From positions 1 through 57,594 of the IMG/VR virus record IMGVR_UViG_3300009604_000012: 57,594 nt of DNA; one strand, 5' to 3'. Under the pieces are notes generated by a model, which saw only the letters and a program-made list of their open reading frames with translations, was not told where the DNA came from and ran no database searches. This document shows, piece by piece, positions 1 through 6,111 of the stretch. The stretch comes from a virus. The position numbers and the translations under genes are program-made. The first letter of the stretch is position 1. Each line of letters opens with the position of its first letter.

Positions 1-128
1 CCATAGGCTCTCTGGAGTTCTGCTGGATACCGCAACGCTTCTGCGCTGGTGATCTCCAACTCATCAATGAGGATGAGATGGTCCTGCGCGACGGTGCGTA
101 TGTGGTCTGTCGCTTTGATGAGTGTCAT
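1..128 (-). CDS. Hypothetical protein, 3' part off the left edge
   Basis: An open frame starts at ATG 126-128 behind the good SD AGGAGAG and stays open to base 1, giving 42 residues that begin MTLIKATDHIRTVAQDHLIL. The visible part is polar, with an acidic patch (IDELEITSAEAL), and no domain can be recognised. It is the most downstream visible gene of the leftward block that starts near 4.5 kb. The end lies outside the window, so length and function are unknown. Confidence 0.6.
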   Translation of the reverse strand, partial: MTLIKATDHIRTVAQDHLILIDELEITSAEALRYPAELQRAY

Positions 129-207
129 GATTTGTTTCTCTCCTCTTGGTGTAGTTGACTGGTTCCAGAAGACAGACAAACCAGAGGCTTGTCTGCCTGA
201 GCAACCT

Positions 208-375
208 TCAACGATCTTCAGCGTCCATCACGATATGAATGCGTCCGGGGAAATCCTTGACCGCTTCACGCAAGAGCTTTCGGAACTCTTCCCTGCCCCC
301 GCACTCTGCTAAGAATTCATTCGCCTCGGCTTTCCACTTCGCTCGCTCTTTCGGGTCTTTTGGATATGAGATCAT
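208..375 (-). CDS. Small charged hypothetical protein (55 aa)
   Basis: The ATG at 373-375 sits behind a strong SD (GGAGGGGAG) and gives 55 residues starting MISYPKDPKERAKWKAEANE. The protein is rich in Lys, Glu and Arg and probably mostly helical, with one Cys-Gly-Gly in the middle. The SD overlaps the stop region of the gene upstream at 390-1259, so the two are probably co-transcribed and translationally linked. No family is recognised. Compact size, good SD and tight spacing support a real gene. Confidence 0.6.
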   Translation of the reverse strand: MISYPKDPKERAKWKAEANEFLAECGGREEFRKLLREAVKDFPGRIHIVMDAEDR

Positions 376-389
376 TCGTTTCTCCCCTC

Positions 390-1259
390 CTATGCTGCTG
401 GAGCGAGCTTACGCTCCAGCGTTTGTACGATTTTTCCGTAGGCTACCTCGATGCTGTCTCCGAGGTCCGGCGCGATGCATACAGCGTTCTTCGGCATGAG
501 ACCGGGGAATTTGTGGTACAGGTCCCCGTGAACGGTTCGACCGTAGCTGCCGAAGCCTTCGCAGAATGCTCTGGTCTGGTCTAAACCCTGCCGTTCGCGA
601 AGCGCGAAGACCAAGCGTCTGAAAAAGGCTGGGTGCGCGATTCCAAACGCTAGCGCCGGGAGTTGCAGCGTGTCTTCGGGACGCTTGATGACGACGGTTG
701 CTGCATGGTACCGTCCGGCAGATTCGCTCAGAAACCACGCGGTCAGCTTGACCCGGATGCCTTTGGCTTCGATCTTTTCGACAGCCGCCAGCAGCGCTAC
801 GCCTTGTGCGAAGAGGTCCTCGGCGGTCACATTACAAGTGCCTCCACCCTTGAACCAGACATCCAGCACTGGATACTGCACCTCGTCGGTTTCGAGGTCA
901 TCCAAGTAGCATTCGGGGTCCCCTTCAAGGTATTTCCCAAGGTCCAGCTCCTCGCCGACGACATCGGCAACCCAGTCAGATGCAGTGACGGATTCCCATG
1001 TGGCCGCGATCTCTCCGACCTGCTCGTTGCGGAGCTTTTCGATCTTTTTGGCTCCATCAGCCCAGCCAGTTTGCACGAGTTTCAGGCTCCCTTTGTAGCC
1101 TAGGTCGAAGTCCCAGTCCGGCGCACGGTTAAGCCCTGACGTGCTCGACCAGTTCCGCTTGTTTGGAATGGACCGGGGTGTTTTTTCAATCCAGTCCACT
1201 AGCTCACTCAAGCCAGCGAAGTCATGCCGGACAAAGCCCGGTTTTGGTTCGGTTTGCAT
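390..1259 (-). CDS. Hypothetical protein partnered with the MoxR-like ATPase
   Basis: This 289-residue protein starts at ATG 1257-1259 behind AGGAGA. It has no signal peptide or membrane segment. Its N-terminal part resembles phage proteins encoded beside MoxR/CobS-type ATPases (SELVDWIEK, then a Trp- and Asp-rich stretch). The middle has a beta-strand and helix pattern with a GGGTCNVT turn, and the C-terminus carries GKIVQTLERKL. The neighbour upstream (1351-2538) is such an ATPase, and these usually act with a VWA-like adaptor. This protein may be that adaptor, but no MIDAS motif (DxSxS) is visible, so the role is inference from position. The 91-bp gap to the ATPase suggests one operon. Confidence 0.65.
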   Translation of the reverse strand: MQTEPKPGFVRHDFAGLSELVDWIEKTPRSIPNKRNWSSTSGLNRAPDWDFDLGYKGSLKLVQTGWADGAKKIEKLRNEQVGEIAATWESVTASDWVADVVGEELDLGKYLEGDPECYLDDLETDEVQYPVLDVWFKGGGTCNVTAEDLFAQGVALLAAVEKIEAKGIRVKLTAWFLSESAGRYHAATVVIKRPEDTLQLPALAFGIAHPAFFRRLVFALRERQGLDQTRAFCEGFGSYGRTVHGDLYHKFPGLMPKNAVCIAPDLGDSIEVAYGKIVQTLERKLAPAA

Positions 1260-1350
1260 CGTTTGTCTCCTGTTTGGTTTGGTTTGTATTCGTAAGTTCT
1301 AGGAGAGGTTGCAGAGCGAACCCTGCAACCCGACCTGCAACCAACGACTA

Positions 1351-2538
1351 CTACGCACAGATGAGATGGTTCCGGTCGGTCTGGCTCAGACCGGAGAGAA
1401 TCGTCGTTTCGATGACGACCTCTTCCGACTCGCCCAGACCGAGTAGTACAGCGCCCTGAATGGAAGCACGGGGGCTGATGATGACCCTGAGATTCTTCGC
1501 TGCTGCCTTGCGACGATACTCTTGCACCTTGGCGACCCAGTCATCGTTGCCAGCGACCTTACGCTCTAGCTCCTCGTCGTAGTCCCAGATGATCGGGACA
1601 AAACGGTCGAGGTAGGCACCGTCCAACTTTTGCCTCGCTGAGTACAGTTCGTTGGCCCCGTGACCGTGGGTGTTTTGCGTCGAGACGCACCGGAAATTCT
1701 CGTGTCGTTTGACCGTCTCCGCATTACCAAAGGTCACGTAGTCACCAGACAACGCGCTGTTCAGCCACGCCAGTGTGTTTGGATTGCCGTTGTCCGCTTC
1801 ATCGAGTAGGAAAACCCGACCGAATTTCCAAGCGCGGTAGAAGGCGGTCTCGACAAACTCTCCCGTCCCCGGCAGCTTGTAACCAGAGAACTTGGTCTCC
1901 CCAGTCAGTTTGGAAAGACTGATGGTCTCAAACTCCAGACCGAGTGCCTTCGCCGCATTGTACGTGGCTCGCGATTTGCCTGAGCCAGCGGGTCCGACAA
2001 GGTTGATGTTCAGTGGCTTGCCGTCGTTGTCCTTGCCATGCAGCCAGAGGACCAGCCGTGGGAAGCTGCAATGCTCGTCAGTCGCCTCGTAGGGCGGCAG
2101 CTCAGGCACCTCGATGACGATGCGCTGCGCGGGGCTGTTTTCGATGCCCTTTTTGATCAGCTCGTTGATCTGGTCAGCATCAAGCAGTCCGTCCAGCTTG
2201 CCATCAAGATACGGTTTCAACTCCCCGGCGATCAGTTCCCAAAGACCGCCCGTTGGCAGCGCTTCGGTGGTGTTTTCCACAGTCGTTTCCTTTCTTGCTT
2301 CGACGACGACTTTTGCCTGTGTTCGATGCGACTCAATCCTGCTCTTCGCAGAGGCAAGGTCACAAGGCGTTTGTCCATCGATATTGCGTCGACTCGGAGC
2401 ACCGGAGTGCCATTCATTTTTGGTGACATCCCAGTCGGCATAGACGGCGTTTCCGGCAGCAGAGTGCTTGTAGACTTTGCTGATGACCTGCGTCCCGCAT
2501 CCTGCCGCGCAGGTGTGAGCTTTTGACGTTCTCGGCAT
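1351..2538 (-). CDS. MoxR/CobS-type AAA+ ATPase
   Basis: A 395-residue AAA+ ATPase. The Walker A motif GPAGSGKS is at residues 182-189 and Walker B VFLLDEAD at 242-248, followed by the Asn-rich NPNTLAWLNSAL stretch typical of the MoxR/CobS branch, then sensor residues in STQNTHG and an arginine-finger region (YLDRFVPI). The N-terminal 60 residues carry Cys10, Cys14 and Cys59 and may bind metal or substrate. Family members remodel protein complexes or help insert metal cofactors; the phage role is unknown. The start has SD GAGGGAGA. The same leader GAGGGAGACCAAAATG precedes the small gene at 2631-2720. Confidence in the ATPase class is high; the substrate is unknown. Confidence 0.9.
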   Translation of the reverse strand: MPRTSKAHTCAAGCGTQVISKVYKHSAAGNAVYADWDVTKNEWHSGAPSRRNIDGQTPCDLASAKSRIESHRTQAKVVVEARKETTVENTTEALPTGGLWELIAGELKPYLDGKLDGLLDADQINELIKKGIENSPAQRIVIEVPELPPYEATDEHCSFPRLVLWLHGKDNDGKPLNINLVGPAGSGKSRATYNAAKALGLEFETISLSKLTGETKFSGYKLPGTGEFVETAFYRAWKFGRVFLLDEADNGNPNTLAWLNSALSGDYVTFGNAETVKRHENFRCVSTQNTHGHGANELYSARQKLDGAYLDRFVPIIWDYDEELERKVAGNDDWVAKVQEYRRKAAAKNLRVIISPRASIQGAVLLGLGESEEVVIETTILSGLSQTDRNHLICA

Positions 2539-2630
2539 TTTGGTCTCCCTCGTTTTGTGAAGCGTTTAGCGTTTGATTTAGTTTGGATTGATTCTAGGGA
2601 AGCCCCTGTCTCCAAGAGCCTCCCTGCAAC

Positions 2631-2720
2631 CTATCCAAATTGCAATGCGGTGAGGCTGATGCCCCAGATGATCAATGTGATGCCGATGAGCACAAACAAA
2701 GCATTCTCGATTGCGTCCAT
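2631..2720 (-). CDS. Tiny single-pass membrane protein (29 aa)
   Basis: ATG 2718-2720 follows SD GAGGGAGA and opens a 29-residue frame ending at TAG 2631-2633. After a short start (MDAIENALF) nearly all residues are hydrophobic (VLIGITLIIWGISLTAL), so it should span the inner membrane once. The SD leader is the same as that of the AAA+ ATPase gene 93 bp downstream. Such tiny membrane proteins are common in early phage regions, but a specific role cannot be given. The main doubt is its size. Confidence 0.5.
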   Translation of the reverse strand: MDAIENALFVLIGITLIIWGISLTALQFG

Positions 2721-2789
2721 TTTGGTCTCCCTCTTAGTAATGATGCATATCGCCATCAGAGACCCTGAGATTGCTCAGAGGCTCAGAAG

Positions 2790-2869
2790 GCGATACCCAC
2801 AATGTCACCGCCGAGTTGCGTTGCCTGTGGCAACTGCTAGGCAGCGGTCACTCTTTTGTTGGGTATCGC
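2790..2869. repeat. Nested long inverted repeat
   Basis: The outer arms GCGATACCCA (2790-2799) and TGGGTATCGC (2860-2869) are a perfect 10-bp match. Inside are ACCGC (2807-2811) with GCGGT (2844-2848), and a tight terminal hairpin GTTGCC-TGT-GGCAAC (2820-2834). All three stems nest in order, as expected of a folded RNA or extruded DNA. There is no U-tract on either side, so it is not a simple terminator. Confidence 0.65.
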
Positions 2870-3410
2870 TAGTCTCAGTTCGATGCTCGTAACTCTTGGC
2901 TCCGACTATTCAGTGACCCTCCGAACAGCCTAGCTGGTAGGGAGGACTGAAGACCTGTCTGCCTGCGCCTCCGAAGAGGTTATCGTGGCAAATTTTCGCC
3001 GGTCACGTTTTCGGGCTACGCGATGCCGTGGCACCGGAGAAGCCCTGAGACCCCGTATGATGTTCTGTCGCAGCCTAGTGATTTCCGCCGTTCACCGTGC
3101 GTCCCGCTGCGTCTCAGTTCTGGCCGTCAAACTTGGTCTGCCGCTGCGCCCACCGTTGGAATCGAGCCGGTCTCGCTGACCGCGTTTGACGTTGAGGGAA
3201 TAGTAGCACAGTAGATATAGTGACAGTTGTAAGCGTAGGGATTTGGCCTCTAACATGCTGCGGGTGCAGGGGTTACGGGAATGCGGGTCTTGGACAGTCC
3301 CATCTCTGCGTTTGGAATCGTGTAAGTCCTTTGGATTGTGATGGTTAGCGGGATGGTCAAAAATTAAGTGCTTTGTTTACAGTAAGTTAGGTGGAGTCGA
3401 TACAGTTTGG

Positions 3411-3424
3411 CCTTTAGAATCAAC
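3411..3424 (-). repeat. GTTGATTCTAAAGG repeat, copy 1 (reverse orientation)
   Basis: CCTTTAGAATCAAC is the exact reverse complement of the 14-bp repeats at 4700-4713 and 4756-4769. It lies in the gene-free stretch about 170 bp from the small genes at 3597-3874. It may be a protein-binding site; the orientation is opposite to the pair at 4.7 kb. Confidence 0.5.
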
Positions 3425-3526
3425 AGGTTACAGCGGGGGCTTTTGGGGCAATCCGCTAAGTCCTTATTACTCTAAGTATTTACGGGGAGGGTTTTTGGCA
3501 GTTTGGAATGGCTTTGGTGGCTACTA

Positions 3527-3571
3527 CGCCAGTGCCAGTGCTACGCCATTGGCGTCTAGGTGGCACTGGCG
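3527..3571. repeat. 11-bp perfect inverted repeat with inner hairpin
   Basis: CGCCAGTGCCA (3527-3537) pairs exactly with TGGCACTGGCG (3561-3571). The loop itself contains ACGCCA-T-TGGCGT (3543-3555), so a cruciform or a long hairpin is possible. It lies 25 bp past the stop of the leftward gene 3597-3698, where a terminator could be, but no T-run follows on the minus strand. Confidence 0.6.
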
Positions 3572-3596
3572 CAGCAGGGGACTTTCGGGCAGGTCA

Positions 3597-3698
3597 CTAC
3601 GGGTCGAGGCTTTTGGTCAGCTTGACCAGTCGCACGGTCAGGTCCGTTAGCTCGACGCTGAGACGCATTAGCTCAGCGAGCAATTCAGCGCGGGTCAT
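3597..3698 (-). CDS. Short helical hypothetical protein (33 aa)
   Basis: ATG 3696-3698 overlaps the TGA of the upstream gene (3695-3697) in an ATGA junction, so translation is probably coupled. The 33 residues have an amphipathic Leu repeat (LLAELMRLSVELTDLTVRLV) suited to a coiled coil. No family is recognised. The junction is the main support; the small size keeps confidence moderate. Confidence 0.45.
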   Translation of the reverse strand: MTRAELLAELMRLSVELTDLTVRLVKLTKSLDP

Positions 3699-3874
3699 GG
3701 TCGCACCTTGGTAGCCGCGAGGTAGGCCCGGACGAGTTGGTCTTTGACATCTGGTCTGAGCGTTTGCCAGTGCAGCCATAGCCAGTCATCGGTCTGCTGC
3801 TGGTCGGACTTATCCCCAGCAGTGCGGAGGATGTTGCAAGCGAGTGCTCTTTGCACTCGGGGTTTAGCTATCAT
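3695..3874 (-). CDS. Small hypothetical protein (59 aa)
   Basis: The chosen start is ATG 3872-3874, nine bases after GGAG; a GTG five codons upstream (3889) is in frame but has no SD. The protein is basic and begins MIAKPRVQRALACNILR; the C-terminal half (WLWLHWQTLRPDVKDQLVRAYLAA) is helical and Trp-rich. Its SD lies inside the 3' arm of a hairpin (3879-3922), which could hide it from ribosomes. It is coupled by ATGA to the 33-residue gene downstream. Function unknown. Confidence 0.5.
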   Translation of the reverse strand: MIAKPRVQRALACNILRTAGDKSDQQQTDDWLWLHWQTLRPDVKDQLVRAYLAATKVRP

Positions 3875-3878
3875 GATA

Positions 3879-3922
3879 TCTATCTCCACGGTGAGTCGGG
3901 ATTGACTCGCTATAGAGATAGA
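3879..3922 (-). promoter_or_regulatory. Hairpin that may mask the ribosome binding site of 3695-3874
   Basis: In the minus-strand RNA, the 8-bp arm at 3915-3922 (TCTATCTC) pairs with GAGATAGA (3879-3886), and GAGTC (3904-3908) pairs with GACTC (3893-3897), with a 6/6 internal loop between. The second arm contains the GGAG of the SD. This is the layout of a translational switch. The plus strand here also reads GACTCGCTATAGAGA, which looks partly like a T7 promoter; the hairpin explains it better. Confidence 0.45.
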
Positions 3923-3947
3923 CGGCTGAGGTGGCAGGGGCTGACAG

Positions 3948-4091
3948 TTAGAGCAGTCCAGCCTCGGCGGTTACATAGATGATGTAGGCAGCGAGGTGCA
4001 GCAGCCCGATAGTGGTGAGTATCTCAGCGACTGGGAAGGTTCGACGCTGGTGCAGTTCAACTGTGGTGGCTCTGTGGTCTTGGTTGGTCAT
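3948..4091 (-). CDS. Small C-terminally anchored membrane protein (47 aa)
   Basis: ATG 4089-4091 follows AAAGGAGA at good spacing. An upstream in-frame start at 4304 would add 71 residues with Pro/Arg-rich, non-protein-like composition, so it was rejected. The first 22 residues are polar (MTNQDHRATTVELHQRR); the rest is one hydrophobic span (AEILTTIGLLHLAAYIIYVT) ending in AEAGLL. It is probably an inner-membrane early protein. No family is recognised. Confidence 0.55.
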   Translation of the reverse strand: MTNQDHRATTVELHQRRTFPVAEILTTIGLLHLAAYIIYVTAEAGLL

Positions 4092-4174
4092 TGTCTGTCT
4101 CCTTTGTAGCTCTTGAGACGACAGTGGTCGGAAAAGGTTTTGATGGGTTACCCCCAGATGGCTTTTTGGAGAAG

Positions 4175-4486
4175 TCAATGTTGATGGGGGTTTTTGGATT
4201 TGGAATCGTCGATACTGGGTACGATGGTGCTCTGGGGGATGGAGTTGAGTAGCTCGGCGTGGGTCATCGGCTCGACCCAGACGGGGGTTCGGTCGCCAAC
4301 CCATGCATTGATGGCGTTGAACTCCAGATACTCTCGTGCCTCGTCGGGGTCCATACCATCTCGACGCATCAAGATGCCGATGGCGAGCGGGATGGAATAG
4401 ATAGCGAGGTCGGGCTGTCCGCAGCGGCGACCAATGCCAATCAGGGCATCATCGAGGTCCTCAGCCAAGAGTAGCTCTGCATCCAT
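4175..4486 (-). CDS. Conserved-looking phage hypothetical protein (103 aa)
   Basis: The 103 residues show the pattern of a recurrent small phage protein: an acidic start, LDDALIGIGRRCGQPDLAIY, a helical middle with MDPDEAREYLEFN, and AWVGDRTPVWV. I recall this layout from many phage early regions, but no function is known. The SD is weak, which fits its place as the first gene of the leftward block next to the control region. The T7-type promoter at 4974-4997 would transcribe it with a leader of about 490 bases. Confidence 0.7.
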   Translation of the reverse strand: MDAELLLAEDLDDALIGIGRRCGQPDLAIYSIPLAIGILMRRDGMDPDEAREYLEFNAINAWVGDRTPVWVEPMTHAELLNSIPQSTIVPSIDDSKSKNPHQH

Positions 4487-4691
4487 CCAGCGAGTGTATC
4501 ATTCTTTATGGGTCGACTGGAGTCAGACTGGCGTCGGGACGGACACTACTAATGATGGAGGCTCAGCCTAGCTTCGCGCATCATTCCCAACTGGATAGCT
4601 ACTCGCTGCTGGTGGGATGGTAGCCTGATGGGGCCATTCCAAAGTCATTCCAAATGATAGGGAATCTCGCTACGCCGAAACCCCGTATCAG

Positions 4692-4769
4692 TCTAAGTCG
4701 TTGATTCTAAAGGATAATGTGTTCGATGGGATTGATAGTCCCATCATTCTAAGTAGTTGATTCTAAAGG
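4692..4769 (+). repeat. Two 22-bp direct repeats (TCTAAGTNGTTGATTCTAAAGG)
   Basis: Positions 4692-4713 and 4748-4769 differ at one base (C or A in the eighth position). The start-to-start distance is 56 bp. A hairpin sits between them (4725-4745). The 14-bp core also occurs inverted at 3411-3424 and, with one change, at 5105-5118. This looks like a set of binding sites for one phage protein. Confidence 0.6.
4725..4745. repeat. 7-bp hairpin between direct repeats
   Basis: GATGGGA (4725-4731) and TCCCATC (4739-4745) are perfect arms with a 7-base loop. It lies midway between the two 22-bp repeats, so all three may form one site. Confidence 0.5.
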
Positions 4770-4836
4770 TTCAGGGTGTTGGAGATGGCAGTAAAGTAAT
4801 GATAGAAGGTATCCAAAGGCTGATGGTATTAAGGAA

Positions 4837-4857
4837 TGATAACTACCTTTGTTATCA
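4837..4857. repeat. 7-bp dyad TGATAAC/GTTATCA
   Basis: TGATAAC (4837-4843) pairs with GTTATCA (4851-4857) around a 7-base spacer. AT-rich dyads of this form are typical of helix-turn-helix operators. No repressor gene is seen next to it. Confidence 0.45.
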
Positions 4858-4899
4858 ATGAGTTAGGACCGACACCCCGCTTTTCGATGGACCCCCCTC

Positions 4900-4952
4900 C
4901 CCCTCTATAATAGAGGGGTGTAAATTCTGAGACAAAAAATGGGGTCTCAGAA
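4900..4952. repeat. Two tandem perfect dyads (9 bp each)
   Basis: The first dyad is CCCCTCTAT-A-ATAGAGGGG (4900-4918). The second is TTCTGAGAC (4925-4933) with GTCTCAGAA (4944-4952). They end 6 bp before the -10 box at 4959, so a bound protein or a folded strand would affect the rightward promoter. Neither is followed by a clear T-run. Confidence 0.55.
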
Positions 4953-4956
4953 AAGT

Positions 4957-4964
4957 GGTATAAT
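4957..4964 (+). promoter_or_regulatory. Extended -10 promoter, rightward
   Basis: The sequence TGG-TATAAT (TATAAT at 4959-4964) fits the extended -10 form TGnTATAAT. No good -35 is present at 16-18 bp, as is usual for this class. The first ATGTGTCATG site (4963-4972) overlaps the -10 and would cover the start point, which suggests repression. It would drive the terminase and late genes from about 4970. Confidence 0.5.
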
Positions 4965-4973
4965 GTGTCATGG

Positions 4974-4997
4974 CTCCCCTATAGTGAGTCTATAAGG
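4974..4997 (-). promoter_or_regulatory. T7-type phage promoter core, leftward
   Basis: On the minus strand, GACTCACTATAGGG (4990-4977) is identical to positions -11 to +3 of the T7 consensus promoter, preceded by the AT-rich CTTATA and followed by GAG. The upstream part (-17 to -12) differs from T7. The chance of a 14-base match in a window this size is very small. It points at the leftward block starting at 4486. No T7-type RNA polymerase gene is in the window, so a polymerase elsewhere in the genome or host is needed. A vector relic is unlikely because the flanks are not vector-like. Confidence 0.5.
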
Positions 4998-5104
4998 TGA
5001 GCGAAAAATGATGAAACATGCACCTAACCCCAAGAGAATCAACACGTTAGTATGTGTCATGATTTCGGGTATTCTCGGCGCGATTTGACACATTTGCAAT
5101 AACT

Positions 5105-5118
5105 CCTTTAGAATCAGC
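5105..5118 (-). repeat. GTTGATTCTAAAGG repeat, diverged copy (reverse)
   Basis: CCTTTAGAATCAGC matches 13 of 14 bases of the reverse complement of the repeat at 4700-4713. It lies just before the third ATGTGTCATG site, so the two repeat families are interleaved. Confidence 0.4.
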
Positions 5119-5441
5119 ACTTTATATGTGTCATGCAACACGATTTAGGCAAACGCGAAAAATCCATGCAACTCATTGAAAACAAAGACGTTAGCAGAAT
5201 GTTTCAAAATCGCGATTTGACCCCCATGACACATGACACATCATGGGAAAACTTGACAAACCCATACTCATATGTTACGGTGTTTTCAGCCTTTTCCACC
5301 CTTTTCATGGAGAAGACTCGTCGCCAAGCACCGCTGGTCCTACGTTGGACAGCAACCTTGCAAACGGTGGGAGAACAATATGATGAAGGCGATTCTCTCA
5401 CTCTTACAAAGGTTCTCTCCGACGTTCTGGCTTAACCATAG

Positions 5442-6074
5442 ATGGCTCCTCCCCCCTCGTTGAGTCACGGAACGTCGCGAGGGAATCCTGTAGGATTACT
5501 GGGGAAGAACCCCGCACTCCGTCGCGTGCGTGCGTTGAAGATTGTGCATGCACTCTTATCCCCCGGAGCTACCCGGAAATCTGTCGCACAGGAGATGGGC
5601 TTGAGCACCAAAACAATCGAACGCGAAGTCGCTTACGCTGAGAAAGAAGGTATACTCAAGGAAGCACAGGAGATGCTCGCGCAGGAACTGATTCCTCGGG
5701 CGATGGAAGTCTTTCGGAAACATCTCCAGATGCAACTCGAACGGTCGGATAAAAAAGGGGCAGACCCGCCCGACCTGGATGCTGCGAAGGAAATCCTAAA
5801 AGGCACCCATGTGCTGGCCGGTGCCAATCAACCTACGCTCTTCGAGGATGGCACAACAGAAGTGCTGACGTTATCGGCCTATTACGATCAAAGGAAACTG
5901 AATGCGCCAGAACCAGAACGTGACCCACGGATCGTTGTCGCTGAGGTCCAAAGTGCAGAAGAACCCCGAGACGGGGAAGTTTTATGCAGAGACGACGATC
6001 AACGGACAGACGATCAAGGGACCGGAAGCGAAGAGCGGGAACACCGCATCGATGCTCCTCCGACAACGAGTTGA
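5442..6074 (+). CDS. Terminase small subunit candidate
   Basis: The 210-residue protein precedes the large terminase. Residues about 25-70 hold a helix-turn-helix (KIVHALLSPGATRKSVAQEM then GLSTKTIEREVAYAEK), followed by a long helical part (KEAQEMLAQELIPRAMEVFRKHLQ), as in small terminase subunits that bind the packaging site. The last 60 residues are acidic and low in complexity, and the DNA under them is also read in another frame by 5902-6111. The start ATG 5442 has no clear SD; it lies 6 bases after the stop of an upstream frame. Position and HTH are the grounds for the call. Confidence 0.7.
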   Translation: MAPPPSLSHGTSRGNPVGLLGKNPALRRVRALKIVHALLSPGATRKSVAQEMGLSTKTIEREVAYAEKEGILKEAQEMLAQELIPRAMEVFRKHLQMQLERSDKKGADPPDLDAAKEILKGTHVLAGANQPTLFEDGTTEVLTLSAYYDQRKLNAPEPERDPRIVVAEVQSAEEPRDGEVLCRDDDQRTDDQGTGSEEREHRIDAPPTTS

Positions 6075-6111
6075 GCATGATGCCCTCAATGGACTGATTA
6101 ACTTTGGCTGA
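5902..6111 (+). CDS. Overlapping 69-aa hypothetical protein
   Basis: ATG 5902 has a good SD (AAGGAAA, 4 bases upstream) and is directly preceded by an in-frame TGA. The first 173 nt overlap the end of the small terminase gene in another frame, and the stop TGA (6109-6111) overlaps the TTG start of the large terminase. The sequence (NPETGKFYAETTINGQTIKG, then TASMLLRQRVEHDALNGLI) reads like a normal folded protein. It probably is translated and couples to the large subunit. Function unknown. Confidence 0.55.
   Translation: MRQNQNVTHGSLSLRSKVQKNPETGKFYAETTINGQTIKGPEAKSGNTASMLLRQRVEHDALNGLINFG

Larger units (their letters stand above)
2721..3596. other. Gene-free stretch with large hairpins
   Basis: No frame here has a believable start, SD and composition. 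The short plus-strand frames at 2985-3214 are Arg- and Ser-rich and lack SDs. The stretch holds a nested hairpin (2790-2869), an 11-bp hairpin (3527-3571), one copy of the 14-bp GTTGATTCTAAAGG repeat (3411-3424), two copies of TTTGGAAT (3311, 3502), and a minus-strand CACTATA at 3212-3224 that weakly recalls the T7-type core at 4977. It may be a structured leader, a non-coding RNA or an origin. No tRNA fold could be built from it. Confidence 0.5.
4963..5241. repeat. Cluster of ATGTGTCATG sites
   Basis: Exact forward copies lie at 4963-4972, 5052-5061 and 5126-5135. Reverse copies lie at 5225-5234 and 5232-5241, overlapping as CATGACACATGACACAT. A partial copy TGACACAT is at 5086-5093. Six sites in 280 bp, first in one and then in the other orientation, look like operators or origin iterons. 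The motif has a partial dyad (CATG or ATG at both ends). Confidence 0.65.
4487..5441. promoter_or_regulatory. Divergent control region
   Basis: About 950 bp without a convincing gene, between the leftward early block and the rightward late operon. It is rich in AT runs, dyads and short repeats, unlike the coding DNA on either side. Contents: a pair of 22-bp direct repeats (4692-4769), dyads at 4725, 4837, 4900 and 4925, an extended -10 box (4957-4964), a T7-type core (4977-4990), six sites related to ATGTGTCATG (4963-5241), and two copies of CGCGATTTGAC (about 5080 and 5211). It may also hold an origin of replication. Confidence 0.65.

Noticed and set aside
2721-3240. tRNA or tmRNA genes
   Set aside because: Some short strings resemble a D-loop (TAGCTGGTAGGG), but no acceptor stem and T-loop can be placed with it.
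3904-3918. Second T7-like promoter (GACTCGCTATAGAGA, plus strand)
   Set aside because: It has two changes from the T7 core and is part of a hairpin that pairs with the SD of a leftward gene. It points against the gene direction.
5133-5435. 100-residue plus-strand frame before the small terminase
   Set aside because: It has no SD, starts inside the repeat cluster and has an unlikely composition. A shorter frame from 5308 (42 residues) ends 6 bases before the terminase start and could be a coupling leader, but no SD supports it.
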